From Chloroflexota bacterium (GTDB lineage: Bacteria; Chloroflexota; Anaerolineae; Anaerolineales; Anaerolineaceae): 5,442 nucleotides of DNA. The stretch is from the NCBI GenBank assembly GCA_023406965.1, contig JAEXTI010000339.1, positions 1-5,442 on the forward strand. The letters run 5' to 3'. Below, piece by piece: positions 1 through 5,285 of the stretch (within the stretch, counting starts at the first letter, position 1; each line of letters begins with the position of its first letter). Below the pieces are notes generated by a model. The model searched no databases and was not told the DNA's origin. It was given only the letters and a program-made list of their open reading frames with translations. The position numbers and the translations under genes were made by a program.

Positions 1-470
1 GTCTCGGGGGCAATCACCTGCCCCACCTTGATCGTGCGGCTGGACTTGAGGAAGTCCCTGCGCGGCAGGGTGCGCGTCATGATCGCCCGCACCGAAGCCA
101 CGATGATGGGTGGCTGCTCAGGCTTGATTGCACCTGGAATATGATACGTTGCCAGGAGGGTCAGCACCTGCAACCGGTCACGCCGCGTGGCGGTGCCCCA
201 GGCAGCCTGCTCGTAGAACAACGGGTTCGGCTCAGGGAAGTACATGCGCGGCGCGCCGTTGCTCCAAAAGCTCAACTCGTCGGTCATCAGCAAAGCGTGG
301 TCGGCCCGGTCGGTCAGCACCAGCACCGGGCGGTTCAAATCGCGGCGCAAAGCCTCGGCCACCGGCAGCCGCGCCGCCCGCGGCAGCGCCTGCCCGGTCA
401 GCGGCACGCCCGCGCGCAAATCTTCTACTAAAGCCTGATACGGTTTTAACGAACGGATTTCATCCAGCAC
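1..470 (-). CDS. mfd: Transcription-repair coupling factor Mfd, N-terminal part (runs off the window)
   Basis: Mfd is an ATP-dependent DNA translocase that removes RNA polymerase stalled at lesions and recruits UvrA for nucleotide excision repair. Only the first 156 codons are present, covering part of the UvrB-like N-terminal module; the UvrA- and polymerase-binding parts and the helicase motors would lie to the left. Visible family marks are LTGQALPRAARLPVAEAL at about 24-41, in place of the degenerate Walker A region; PVLVLTDRADHALLMTDEL at 48-66; MYFPEPNPLFYEQ at 76-88; and SVRAIMTRTLPRRDFLKSS at 126-144, followed by the KVGQ signature. The start is a GTG at 470: the nearest upstream ATG (491) hits an in-frame TAA at 474-476, just before the GTG. 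A GGGAGAAAAGGGG purine run precedes the start. The gene lies 20 bases after pth, a linkage also common in Firmicutes. UvrB is the alternative, but the MTRTLPRRDF/KVGQ stretch argues for Mfd. Confidence 0.9.
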   Translation of the reverse strand, partial: MLDEIRSLKPYQALVEDLRAGVPLTGQALPRAARLPVAEALRRDLNRPVLVLTDRADHALLMTDELSFWSNGAPRMYFPEPNPLFYEQAAWGTATRRDRLQVLTLLATYHIPGAIKPEQPPIIVASVRAIMTRTLPRRDFLKSSRTIKVGQVIAPE

Positions 471-490
471 GGGTTACCCCTTTTCTCCCA

Positions 491-1132
491 TCACTTTGTG
501 GGAGCGTCTTCTGGCAAAGCACCGTTGTACTGGTTCATGGCCGTGTCTAATCCTGACTCCATAAAGGTCAGGCAGGCGCGGGCCGCCCGGTCGAGGACCA
601 GGGTCAACACCTCTTTTTCCTTGGCGTGAAAGTTTTGCAACACGTAAGCCGCCGCATCCATCTGTCCCGGCGGGCGGCCGATCCCCAGGCGCAGCCGGGC
701 AAAGTTCTGCGTGCCCAACTGCTCAATGGTCGAGGCCACGCCCTTCTGCCCCGCCGAGCCGCCCCCGCCGCGAATGCGCAGCGTTCCCAACGGCAGGTCC
801 AGGTCGTCATGGGCGACGATGATATTCTCGACAGGCACTTTATAAAAACGCATCAGCCCGCTCACCGATTGTCCCGAGAGGTTCATGAAGGTCTGCGGCT
901 TGGCCAGAATCACGCGATGCCCGGCATGCCTGTCCACGGCAATCAAGGCCTTAGCCTGCACCTTGCCAATCGTCACGCCCAGCTCCTTGCACATCTGATC
1001 CACCAGCATAAAACCGATGTTGTGACGGGTTTCCCGGTACTCGCGCCCCGGGTTGCCCAGACCAACCACCAGAAAAGGCGCGCCGCTCTCTTCCGCGCCG
1101 GAAGGTTTAAAGATACGGGCCAGCATTTCCAT
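491..1132 (-). CDS. pth: Peptidyl-tRNA hydrolase (Pth, bacterial type 1)
   Basis: Pth cleaves the ester bond of peptidyl-tRNAs that fall off the ribosome, recycling tRNA in the cytoplasm. The 213-residue protein is slightly longer than E. coli Pth because of an extension of about 18 residues before the first strand. Signatures are FLVVGLGNPGREYRETRHN at 20-38, KPQTFMNLSG at 78-87 and VAHDDLDLPLG at 106-116. By alignment from memory to E. coli Pth, N10, H20 (catalytic), N68 and D93 correspond to N27, H37, N84 and D109. The usual GGHNG loop reads AGQKG at 127-131, so the position of Asn114 holds Lys130. The ATG at 1132 directly follows the TAG of the upstream gene (1133-1135), and that gene's last codons supply an AGGGGG ribosome-binding site, so translation is probably coupled. 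Mfd follows 20 bases downstream. Confidence 0.96.
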   Translation of the reverse strand: MEMLARIFKPSGAEESGAPFLVVGLGNPGREYRETRHNIGFMLVDQMCKELGVTIGKVQAKALIAVDRHAGHRVILAKPQTFMNLSGQSVSGLMRFYKVPVENIIVAHDDLDLPLGTLRIRGGGGSAGQKGVASTIEQLGTQNFARLRLGIGRPPGQMDAAAYVLQNFHAKEKEVLTLVLDRAARACLTFMESGLDTAMNQYNGALPEDAPTK

Positions 1133-1801
1133 CTACCCCCTGTGGAACAGTCCGCGCAAGCCTACATACACGCCTAAGATGATGAACAATCCCAGAGCGA
1201 TCAACCCGCCCCACATCAACCCGTTCACCAGGCGGTCGGTGTTCACTGCCGCCGGATTGCCCGGCAGCGCGGTGGGAGTTGCTTCGCCGGGGATGTAATC
1301 TCCGGCAACGGGCTGCGTGGTTGCTGCCGCGCCGGGTTCGGCTGTGGCAGGCGGGCGGGGCGTGCTCGTCTCGATGGCGGTGTAATTGCGCACGCGCATA
1401 TTGACCAGCAGCGCCGTTTCAGAGCGCCCATCTTCGAAGAAGACAACCAGCCGCAGGCGGTACTTCCCGTCGGTAATCGTCGATGTATCCCAGGTGGCCA
1501 GCAGGCCTTCGGTCACAGCCTGGTCAGATTGCGAGATCAAAAACCAGGTTTCCGCCAGGGAGTTTTGATAAGCAAAAGACACCTCGTAGCGCTGGAAACC
1601 CTCTCCGGCTGCCGTGCCGGTGATGAGCACCTGCCCGAGCAGCGCTTCGCCCGCCAGCGGCGCAGTGATAACCGCCGCGGCTTGGGCTTGAGGCCGGACC
1701 CAGCCAGCCAGCAGCCAGAAGATCATTAGGAGAGAATTCACCTTCAACATGGCAACAGGAAAGTTTAACACGAACCAGGAAAAGATGCAAACAATTTTCA
1801 T
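1133..1801 (-). CDS. Exported membrane-anchored protein with an Ig-like domain, first gene of the pth-mfd operon
   Basis: The function is not known. The 222-residue reading frame has a hydrophobic N-terminus, an extracytoplasmic beta-rich domain at about 43-137 (ITAPLAGEALLGQVLITGTA onset, TWFLISQSDQ, then WDTSTITDGKYRLRLVVFF), a Thr/Pro/Ala-rich linker at about 145-185, and one TM helix at about 193-215 followed by a short basic tail. The ITAP...G.V.I.GTA opening and the DGKYRLRL strand resemble Ig-like or fibronectin-like domains of Chloroflexota surface proteins. The true start is uncertain. ATG 1801 gives the full frame, but Met18 (1750) begins a textbook signal peptide: Lys, a hydrophobic core SLLMIFWLLAGWV, then an AQA cleavage site. 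Neither start has a clear Shine-Dalgarno. The stop TAG abuts the pth ATG. A MITE-like element ends 19 bases upstream of 1801 and may have replaced the native promoter. Topology is well supported; a role in translation or repair is not implied. Confidence 0.75.
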   Translation of the reverse strand: MKIVCIFSWFVLNFPVAMLKVNSLLMIFWLLAGWVRPQAQAAAVITAPLAGEALLGQVLITGTAAGEGFQRYEVSFAYQNSLAETWFLISQSDQAVTEGLLATWDTSTITDGKYRLRLVVFFEDGRSETALLVNMRVRNYTAIETSTPRPPATAEPGAAATTQPVAGDYIPGEATPTALPGNPAAVNTDRLVNGLMWGGLIALGLFIILGVYVGLRGLFHRG

Positions 1802-1811
1802 CCGGCATCTG

Positions 1812-1820
1812 GCTCATTAC
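1812..1820. repeat. Left copy of a 9-bp direct repeat (candidate target-site duplication)
   Basis: GCTCATTAC here is repeated exactly at 2056-2064. The two copies lie immediately outside a pair of inverted repeats, as expected for the duplication made by transposon insertion. The match does not extend a base further on either side. Confidence 0.7.
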
Positions 1821-2055
1821 TAGCGATTGCACTATATGTCTGACGATTGCCATTTTCGAAGAAAAAAGCTAAACGAACCATGTCATTGCGAGTTGCCGCA
1901 GGCTTTGCGGAGGCAACGAAGCAATCCCCATCTATGCGTTGTTGTGATATTTGCCTTCCTGGGGATGTAAAGGGAGATTGCTTCGTCGCGGAGCCTCCTC
2001 GCAACGACAACTTTAAGGCAAAGGTAGTACAAAATTCCATAATGCAATCGCCCTA
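1821..2055. mobile_element. MITE-like non-coding insertion, about 235 bp
   Basis: Read inward, the left end is TAGCGATTGCACTAT and the right end is TAGGGCGATTGCATTAT. They match apart from a 2-base gap and one transition, giving terminal inverted repeats of 15-17 bp. Exact 9-bp direct repeats GCTCATTAC flank it on both sides. Inside are two larger inverted arms (1882-1929 and 1972-2008) rather than a transposase. Short frames read through it in both directions but give no protein-like sequence. These features fit a miniature inverted-repeat transposable element moved in trans by an unidentified transposase. It lies between divergent genes and is AT-richer than its surroundings. A TATAGT on its minus strand (1831-1836) could act as a -10 for the operon at 1801, but no good -35 is visible. 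Confidence 0.65.
1882..2008. repeat. Inverted pair of CATTGCGAG...GAAGCAATC type repeats inside the element
   Basis: The left arm (1882-1929) begins GTCATTGCGAG and ends CGAAGCAATCCCC. The right arm (1972-2008), read on the minus strand, begins GTCGTTGCGAG and ends CGAAGCAATCTCC. The left arm carries an internal hairpin (TTGCCGCA at 1893-1900 against TGCGGAGGCAA at 1906-1916). ATCCCCA at 1924-1930 pairs with TGGGGAT at 1960-1966. Repeats of this wording are scattered in many bacterial genomes and often create false short proteins containing LRGGSATKQS-like strings, which the minus strand shows here. The whole could fold as a long imperfect hairpin in RNA or DNA. Confidence 0.75.
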
Positions 2056-2064
2056 GCTCATTAC
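2056..2064. repeat. Right copy of the 9-bp direct repeat
   Basis: GCTCATTAC, identical to 1812-1820 and directly outside the right inverted repeat of the MITE-like element. Confidence 0.7.
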
Positions 2065-2074
2065 AAATGATCGG

Positions 2075-2100
2075 GTAGGGGCCGGGGCGCCCGCCCCCAC
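2075..2100. repeat. GC-rich extragenic palindrome
   Basis: The segment GTAGGGGCC...GCCCCCAC can form a hairpin with G2078-G2081 pairing C2094-C2097, C2082 pairing G2093, and further G-C pairs inside, interrupted by two mismatches. No T-tract follows on either strand, so it is not a typical terminator. The style (GTAGGGGC facing GCCCCCAC) resembles dispersed extragenic palindromes. It separates the MITE-like element from the promoter at 2149. Confidence 0.5.
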
Positions 2101-2148
2101 AAATATCTTTACTAAATCGGGTGATAATTGTATTCTGGGGTTGACTTC

Positions 2149-2157
2149 TGTTATAAT
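2149..2157 (+). promoter_or_regulatory. Extended -10 sigma-70-type promoter for the two-gene unit at 2202-3055
   Basis: TGTTATAAT is a perfect extended -10 (TGn plus TATAAT at 2152-2157). Only a weak -35 (TTGTAT, 2128-2133, 18-base spacer) is at the right distance. A closer TTGACT at 2141-2146 leaves just 5 bases and cannot be the partner. Transcription would begin near 2163-2165, leaving a leader of about 38 bases before the ATG at 2202. Confidence 0.6.
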
Positions 2158-2201
2158 CTTAATCGGCGCGACGACGCAGAACCTTGAGTATCGGAGAATC
2201 T

Positions 2202-2648
2202 ATGGAAGACAACCCGCCAACCACACCCGCCCTGCCTGAACCCGGTGTCGAGCCGGTCAAGGCTCCTACCAAATCCGGCCTTCCCATCGGCTTGATCATT
2301 GGTCTGGTCGTTGTGGTCGGGTTGATCATCACCGGAACGGTGATGCTGCTCCGTTCAGATAACGACACCACCGCCCGTGTTCGAGATGTCTTCATTATCT
2401 TCATGGCGCTCGAATCGCTGGTCATCGGCGTGGTCCTGGTGGTGCTGGTGGTGCAGCTTGCCACGCTCATCAACCTGCTCAACAACGAAATCCGCCCCAT
2501 CATCCGCTCGACGAATGAAACTGTGAACACGCTCAAAGGCACGGTTACCTTCTTGAGCGACAACCTCAGCGAACCGGTTATTCGTCTCAACGAGACGATC
2601 GCCGCGCTAAAAAAATTTTTCGACGTCATCCGGCCAACCCGGAGATAA
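2202..2648 (+). CDS. Two-TM protein with DUF948-like helical tail (YtxG-like)
   Basis: This 148-residue inner-membrane protein has no assigned activity. It has a proline-rich N-terminus (1-24), TM1 at about 27-50 (GLIIGLVVVVGLIITG core), a short polar loop RSDNDTTARVRD, a long TM2 at about 62-91, and a C-terminal amphipathic stretch at 93-141 (NNEIRPIIRSTNETVNTLKG, then FLSDNLSEPVIRLNETIAAL). The repeated NET and L-x6-L pattern resembles DUF948-family tails, which probably form extended helices or coiled coils along the membrane. The start is ATG 2202, preceded by GGAGA at 2193-2197 with good spacing; an in-frame TTG at 2184 lacks a comparable site. The gene sits 53 bases before a YtxH protein, the same pairing as B. 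subtilis ytxG-ytxH, where the operon is stress-induced. The family assignment is by pattern, not by search. Confidence 0.75.
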   Translation: MEDNPPTTPALPEPGVEPVKAPTKSGLPIGLIIGLVVVVGLIITGTVMLLRSDNDTTARVRDVFIIFMALESLVIGVVLVVLVVQLATLINLLNNEIRPIIRSTNETVNTLKGTVTFLSDNLSEPVIRLNETIAALKKFFDVIRPTRR

Positions 2649-2701
2649 ATTCCCCTGATATCTTCCCGGGAATCACATAGGACAAGGAAAGGAGTAACAA
2701 A

Positions 2702-3055
2702 ATGGCTGATCGAGATGAATTTGGTGCCTTCCTGATTGGTTTTGTCGTTGGCGGCCTCACCGGCGCTGCCGCAGCTCTCTTGCTCGCCCCGCAGAGCGGC
2801 GAAGAGACTCGCGTCTACATCAAAGACCGCGCCATCGAACTGGCTGACAAAGCCTCAGAGACGGCTCAAACCGTTTCTCACGAAGTTGAGAACCGCGCAG
2901 GCGAGGTTAAAGTTAAGGCTGAAGAATTGGCCGGCAAGGCCAAGAGCAGCGTGGAAGAACTCCGCCAACGCGGCGCCGTCGTGCTCGAAGAGCAGAAAAC
3001 CAAAATCACCGAAGCTGTGCAGGCGATCAAACCCAAGGGCGAAACCGCCGCCTAA
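2702..3055 (+). CDS. YtxH-domain small membrane protein
   Basis: The 117-residue protein is a clear YtxH type: a single glycine/alanine-rich TM segment at about 8-29 (FLIGFVVGGLTGAAAALLLA) followed directly by the family's APQSGEETR motif at 29-37. The rest (38-110) is a charged, alanine-rich amphipathic helix with LEA/apolipoprotein-like heptad or 11-mer periodicity (KASETAQTVSHEVENRAGEV, KAEELAGKAKSSVEEL). It is likely a membrane-tethered coiled coil of unknown biochemical role; relatives in Firmicutes are general-stress proteins. A strong AAAGGAG site (2688-2694) stands 7 bases before the ATG. It probably shares the promoter at 2149 with the preceding gene and ends at the hairpin at 3078. 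Confidence 0.9.
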   Translation: MADRDEFGAFLIGFVVGGLTGAAAALLLAPQSGEETRVYIKDRAIELADKASETAQTVSHEVENRAGEVKVKAEELAGKAKSSVEELRQRGAVVLEEQKTKITEAVQAIKPKGETAA

Positions 3056-3077
3056 GCGCAGTTTGCAAACACAAATT

Positions 3078-3114
3078 AGACCCTAAGGATTTTGAAAAAC
3101 CTTAGGGTCTTTTT
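3078..3114 (+). terminator. Rho-independent terminator after the YtxH gene, shared with the convergent nnr
   Basis: AGACCCTAAGG (3078-3088) pairs perfectly with CCTTAGGGTCT (3100-3110), an 11-bp stem. The loop ATTTTGAAAAA can itself zip partly, and T3110-T3114 form the U-tract on the plus strand. On the minus strand the same stem is followed only by TAATTTG, a weaker tail, so termination is probably stronger rightward. The nnr stop codon (3102-3104) lies within the right arm. Confidence 0.85.
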
Positions 3115-4667
3115 GATTCTCTCCAAACCCTCTTCAGCACCCCTGGCAGCGCGTCGATCACATCCCCCGCCAATACCGCAGCCGGATGCCCGATGCGCCC
3201 TTCGGCCTCCTGTCCCGCCAGCGCGTGCAGGTAAGCCCCGCCAAGCGCCGCATCATAGGCCGGGACACCCTGTGCCCGCAGGGCCGCGATCATCCCCGCC
3301 AGCACGTCTCCCGTTCCGGCATGCGCCAGGGCTGTTGTCGCCGCCAGGATCACCCCCACCCGCCCATCCGGAGCCGCCACCACGCTGAAAGCGCCTTTCA
3401 GCACCACCACGTGCCCCCACTGCCGGGCGTGCGCCTGGGCAATATCCAACCGCTCGGACTGGATGGCCGCTGTATTCAACTCGCTCAACACCGCCATCTC
3501 GCCCGGGTGCGGCGTCAGCACGCTCTCCGGCGGCAGCATTGCCTCCCAACCCGGAATCCGCGCCAGGTGCTTCAATCCGTCCGCGTCCACCACCATGGGC
3601 GGTAACTCAGAGGCATCGGCTAGCAAATTGCGCACAAAATCCGTCGTGCAGTCCGCCAGGCCCAATCCCGGCCCCACCAGAAGCGCCCCCTGCCCGGAAC
3701 GCGGCAATGTTTCACGCAGCGCCGCTGCCGCCAGACCGCACAAAGTTCCCTGTTGGTGTGGCAGCAGCGTCCACACTGCCTCGGCGAACTGGGGCGCCAA
3801 CAGCCCCAACAGCGGCTCCGCCACTGCCTCGCGCACCAATCCCACACCCATCCGCGCGGCGGCTTTTCCCGCCAGCAAAGGCGCGCCGGGATAATTCAAG
3901 CAGCCGCCTGCCACCACCAGGGTGCCAAACGTGCCCTTATGCCCATCCAGCGGGCGTTCAGGCAGCAGCCCGCACACCCTTTCTTCATCCGCCAGTTCGC
4001 GCCGCACGCCCTCCCAGGCGCCCAGGCCCTCCGGCAGTCCAATCTCAACGGTCCAAATCTGCCCGGTGAGCGCGAAAGCAGGCAGCTTAACCAGTCCCAC
4101 CTTCGCGGCTGCCATGCACACGGTCAGTTCAGCGGGCAGGCATTCCTCAGCCGTTTCTCCGCTGTCACAATCTACCCCCGAAGGGCAGTCCACGGCAACC
4201 ACGCGCAGCCCAGCCGTTTGCTTTGCCCGCCCAAGCACCCGGGCGGTCTCGGGGCGCAGGGGCAGCTTGCAGCCGGTGCCCAGCACTCCATCTATGACAA
4301 TATCCGCTGCATCCAAAATCTGATCCAGCAGGGTAAAATCCGCATCCCGGCTCGACTCAATCACCTGCCCGCCTGCTGCCAGCACGCGCTGCACCAGCGG
4401 ATCGCCATCCTTGCGTGGCTGCGCGAGGTAAGCGACTACTTTCCAACCCCAACCCGCCAGCGCTGCCAGTGCCACCAACGTGTCCCCGCCGTTGTTGCCC
4501 GAGCCTACCAATCCGGTGACCGCAGGATTCTCCGGCCAACGATCATAGCTGTGCACCACCTTGGCCAGCTCCAGCCCAGCCCGTTCCATCATCTGCGCGT
4601 AAGTCCAGCCGCGCGCGTCCGCCTCAGCTTCAATTTGCCGCATCTCAGCGACCGTGACTAATTTCAT
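3102..4667 (-). CDS. nnr: Bifunctional NAD(P)HX repair enzyme: epimerase (YjeF_N) plus ADP/ATP-dependent dehydratase (YjeF_C)
   Basis: The enzyme repairs NADH and NADPH damaged by hydration. The N-terminal domain (about 1-215) epimerises R- and S-NAD(P)HX, and the C-terminal ribokinase-fold domain (about 228-515) dehydrates the S form using ADP or ATP. At 521 residues it has the full two-domain length. Domain 1 marks are VGSGNNGGDTLVALA at 54-68, IDGVLGTG at 125-132 and VAVDCPSGVDCDSGE at 157-171. Domain 2 marks are HKGTFGTLVVAGG..YPGAPLLA at 243-266, LLVGPGLGL at 329-337, VDADGLKHL at 360-368, LTPHPGEM at 384-391, VLKG at 422-425 and AGTGDVLAGM at 450-459, with Asp454 as probable catalytic base. 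Its ATG forms an ATGA overlap with the nucleotidyltransferase gene, and AAAGGGG lies about 11 bases upstream. The last codons run into the shared terminator stem. NNGGDT replaces the commoner NNGGDG. Confidence 0.95.
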   Translation of the reverse strand: MKLVTVAEMRQIEAEADARGWTYAQMMERAGLELAKVVHSYDRWPENPAVTGLVGSGNNGGDTLVALAALAGWGWKVVAYLAQPRKDGDPLVQRVLAAGGQVIESSRDADFTLLDQILDAADIVIDGVLGTGCKLPLRPETARVLGRAKQTAGLRVVAVDCPSGVDCDSGETAEECLPAELTVCMAAAKVGLVKLPAFALTGQIWTVEIGLPEGLGAWEGVRRELADEERVCGLLPERPLDGHKGTFGTLVVAGGCLNYPGAPLLAGKAAARMGVGLVREAVAEPLLGLLAPQFAEAVWTLLPHQQGTLCGLAAAALRETLPRSGQGALLVGPGLGLADCTTDFVRNLLADASELPPMVVDADGLKHLARIPGWEAMLPPESVLTPHPGEMAVLSELNTAAIQSERLDIAQAHARQWGHVVVLKGAFSVVAAPDGRVGVILAATTALAHAGTGDVLAGMIAALRAQGVPAYDAALGGAYLHALAGQEAEGRIGHPAAVLAGDVIDALPGVLKRVWRESKRP

Positions 4668-5131
4668 GAACGGTTCCGCCCCTTTGGCTTGCCGGCTTCC
4701 AGTCGCTCAACATCAGCCAGGTCCTGAAGCCTCCCTGAAGCGCGCTTATTTTTCTTCAGGTTCTCAACATCCAGAAAATTTACCTCAACGTCTTCAATTA
4801 AAACGCTGACCCTATTTTCAAAACATTCGCTGAAATTGATTCCAGAGGCGGAAGTAATCAGGTCAATCCGGTTTGGGGGGTACCCTAGTTGAACCACCTG
4901 ATCTTCCTCGGTGAAATCTTTTTCTTCAAGTCCCAAAGTTCCGAATCCAAAATCCTTTAATGCTGCAATCAAACGCGAGGCATTCAGCGAACTTGCCTCG
5001 ATCCATACATCCAGGTCCTTGGTATATCGAGGATAACCGTGCAATGCCACGGCGTACCCTCCCACAATCAAATACCTAACCTGCCTGGCGTTTAATGATG
5101 CAAGAAACTCTTTGAAGTCCTGGTTGAACAT
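4664..5131 (-). CDS. Minimal nucleotidyltransferase-fold protein, probable toxin-antitoxin-type partner
   Basis: The 155-residue product has a DNA polymerase beta-type nucleotidyltransferase core: VRYLIVGGYAVALHGYPRYT at 18-37, the acidic pair D39-x-D41 in KDLDVWIE, and a third acidic residue D90 in NRIDLITSASG. A basic C-terminal signature KNKRASGRLQDLADVERL runs at 127-144. This set matches DUF6036/AbiEii-like nucleotidyltransferases, which may transfer nucleotides to RNA or protein; no substrate can be named here. The start chosen is ATG 5131, preceded by GGTGGA. The longer frame from 5254 would lie over most of the small gene upstream and adds residues unlike the family. It overlaps that gene by 56 bases (5076-5131) and nnr by 4. 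The last residues (GKPKGRNRS) go beyond the conserved end and span the nnr ribosome-binding site. Base composition is visibly AT-richer than in nnr, suggesting acquisition. Confidence 0.8.
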   Translation of the reverse strand: MFNQDFKEFLASLNARQVRYLIVGGYAVALHGYPRYTKDLDVWIEASSLNASRLIAALKDFGFGTLGLEEKDFTEEDQVVQLGYPPNRIDLITSASGINFSECFENRVSVLIEDVEVNFLDVENLKKNKRASGRLQDLADVERLEAGKPKGRNRS

Positions 5132-5282
5132 CGTTTTTCCACCGGTGATACTCCTGGCGAATTTCTTCCAACGCAGCCAGCCGAGCCGTATAGGGCTGTT
5201 CTTGCCAGTAAAGAACATCCAGATTCGGCTCTGTGAGACCTTTTTTGATGACAACAGCTTGCACTTTTCGTTTTCTCATCAT
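5076..5282 (-). CDS. Small protein paired with the nucleotidyltransferase (antitoxin-like)
   Basis: The function is not established. The 68-residue protein reads as a charged, helical small protein: a basic N-terminus MMRKRKVQAVVIKK, a middle DVLYWQEQPYTARLAALEEI at 22-41, then RQEYHRW and a C-terminal LQRVSCIIKR at 56-65. The pattern (D..YW...P...RLAA.E..R..Y......LQRV..IIKR) is one I recognise from small genes that commonly sit just upstream of minimal nucleotidyltransferases, so a two-component toxin-antitoxin or regulatory pair is likely; which partner is toxic is unknown. It overlaps the nucleotidyltransferase start by 56 bases in another frame, implying coupled translation. A strong GGAGG site and an extended -10 promoter lie directly upstream. 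Start could be ATG 5282 or the adjacent ATG 5279; spacing favours 5279. Confidence 0.72.
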   Translation of the reverse strand: MMRKRKVQAVVIKKGLTEPNLDVLYWQEQPYTARLAALEEIRQEYHRWKNDVQPGLQRVSCIIKRQAG

Positions 5283-5285
5283 CTG

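Noticed and set aside
474..491. ATG at 491 (minus strand) as the start of mfd
   Set aside because: It is in the right frame but meets a TAA at 474-476 after five codons, so mfd must start at the GTG at 470 or later.
128..1177. Plus-strand frames opposite mfd and pth
   Set aside because: Their translations are low-complexity Arg/Ala/Pro or Gln/His-rich sequences typical of the antisense of GC-rich genes. The minus-strand frames carry clear Mfd and Pth motifs.
1798..2056. Open frames on both strands through the spacer
   Set aside because: They lie in the inverted repeats of the MITE-like element. The LRGGSATKQS-like wording is the usual false translation of such repeats, and no ribosome-binding site or domain is present.
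2141..2157. TTGACT and TATAAT as a -35/-10 pair
   Set aside because: Only 5 bases separate them. The TATAAT is better read as an extended -10 with its TG at 2149-2150.
1802..2160. tRNA, riboswitch or CRISPR array in the gene-free stretch
   Set aside because: No cloverleaf, no spaced direct repeats and no recognisable aptamer; the structure is explained by the inverted-repeat element and the GC-rich palindrome.
2663..2672. Perfect 10-bp palindrome TTCCCGGGAA between the two plus-strand genes
   Set aside because: It is short, has no T-tract and no matching copy near a promoter; it may be chance in GC-rich DNA, so no operator or terminator is claimed.
3092..4661. Long plus-strand frames opposite nnr, up to 302 residues
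   Set aside because: They are antisense shadows rich in Arg, Pro, Gln and His without recognisable domains, wholly covered by the two-domain nnr gene.
5131..5254. Longer N-terminus for the nucleotidyltransferase starting at 5254
   Set aside because: It would cover most of the small upstream gene in another frame, adds 41 residues unlike the family, and the GGTGGA-preceded ATG at 5131 gives the normal family start.
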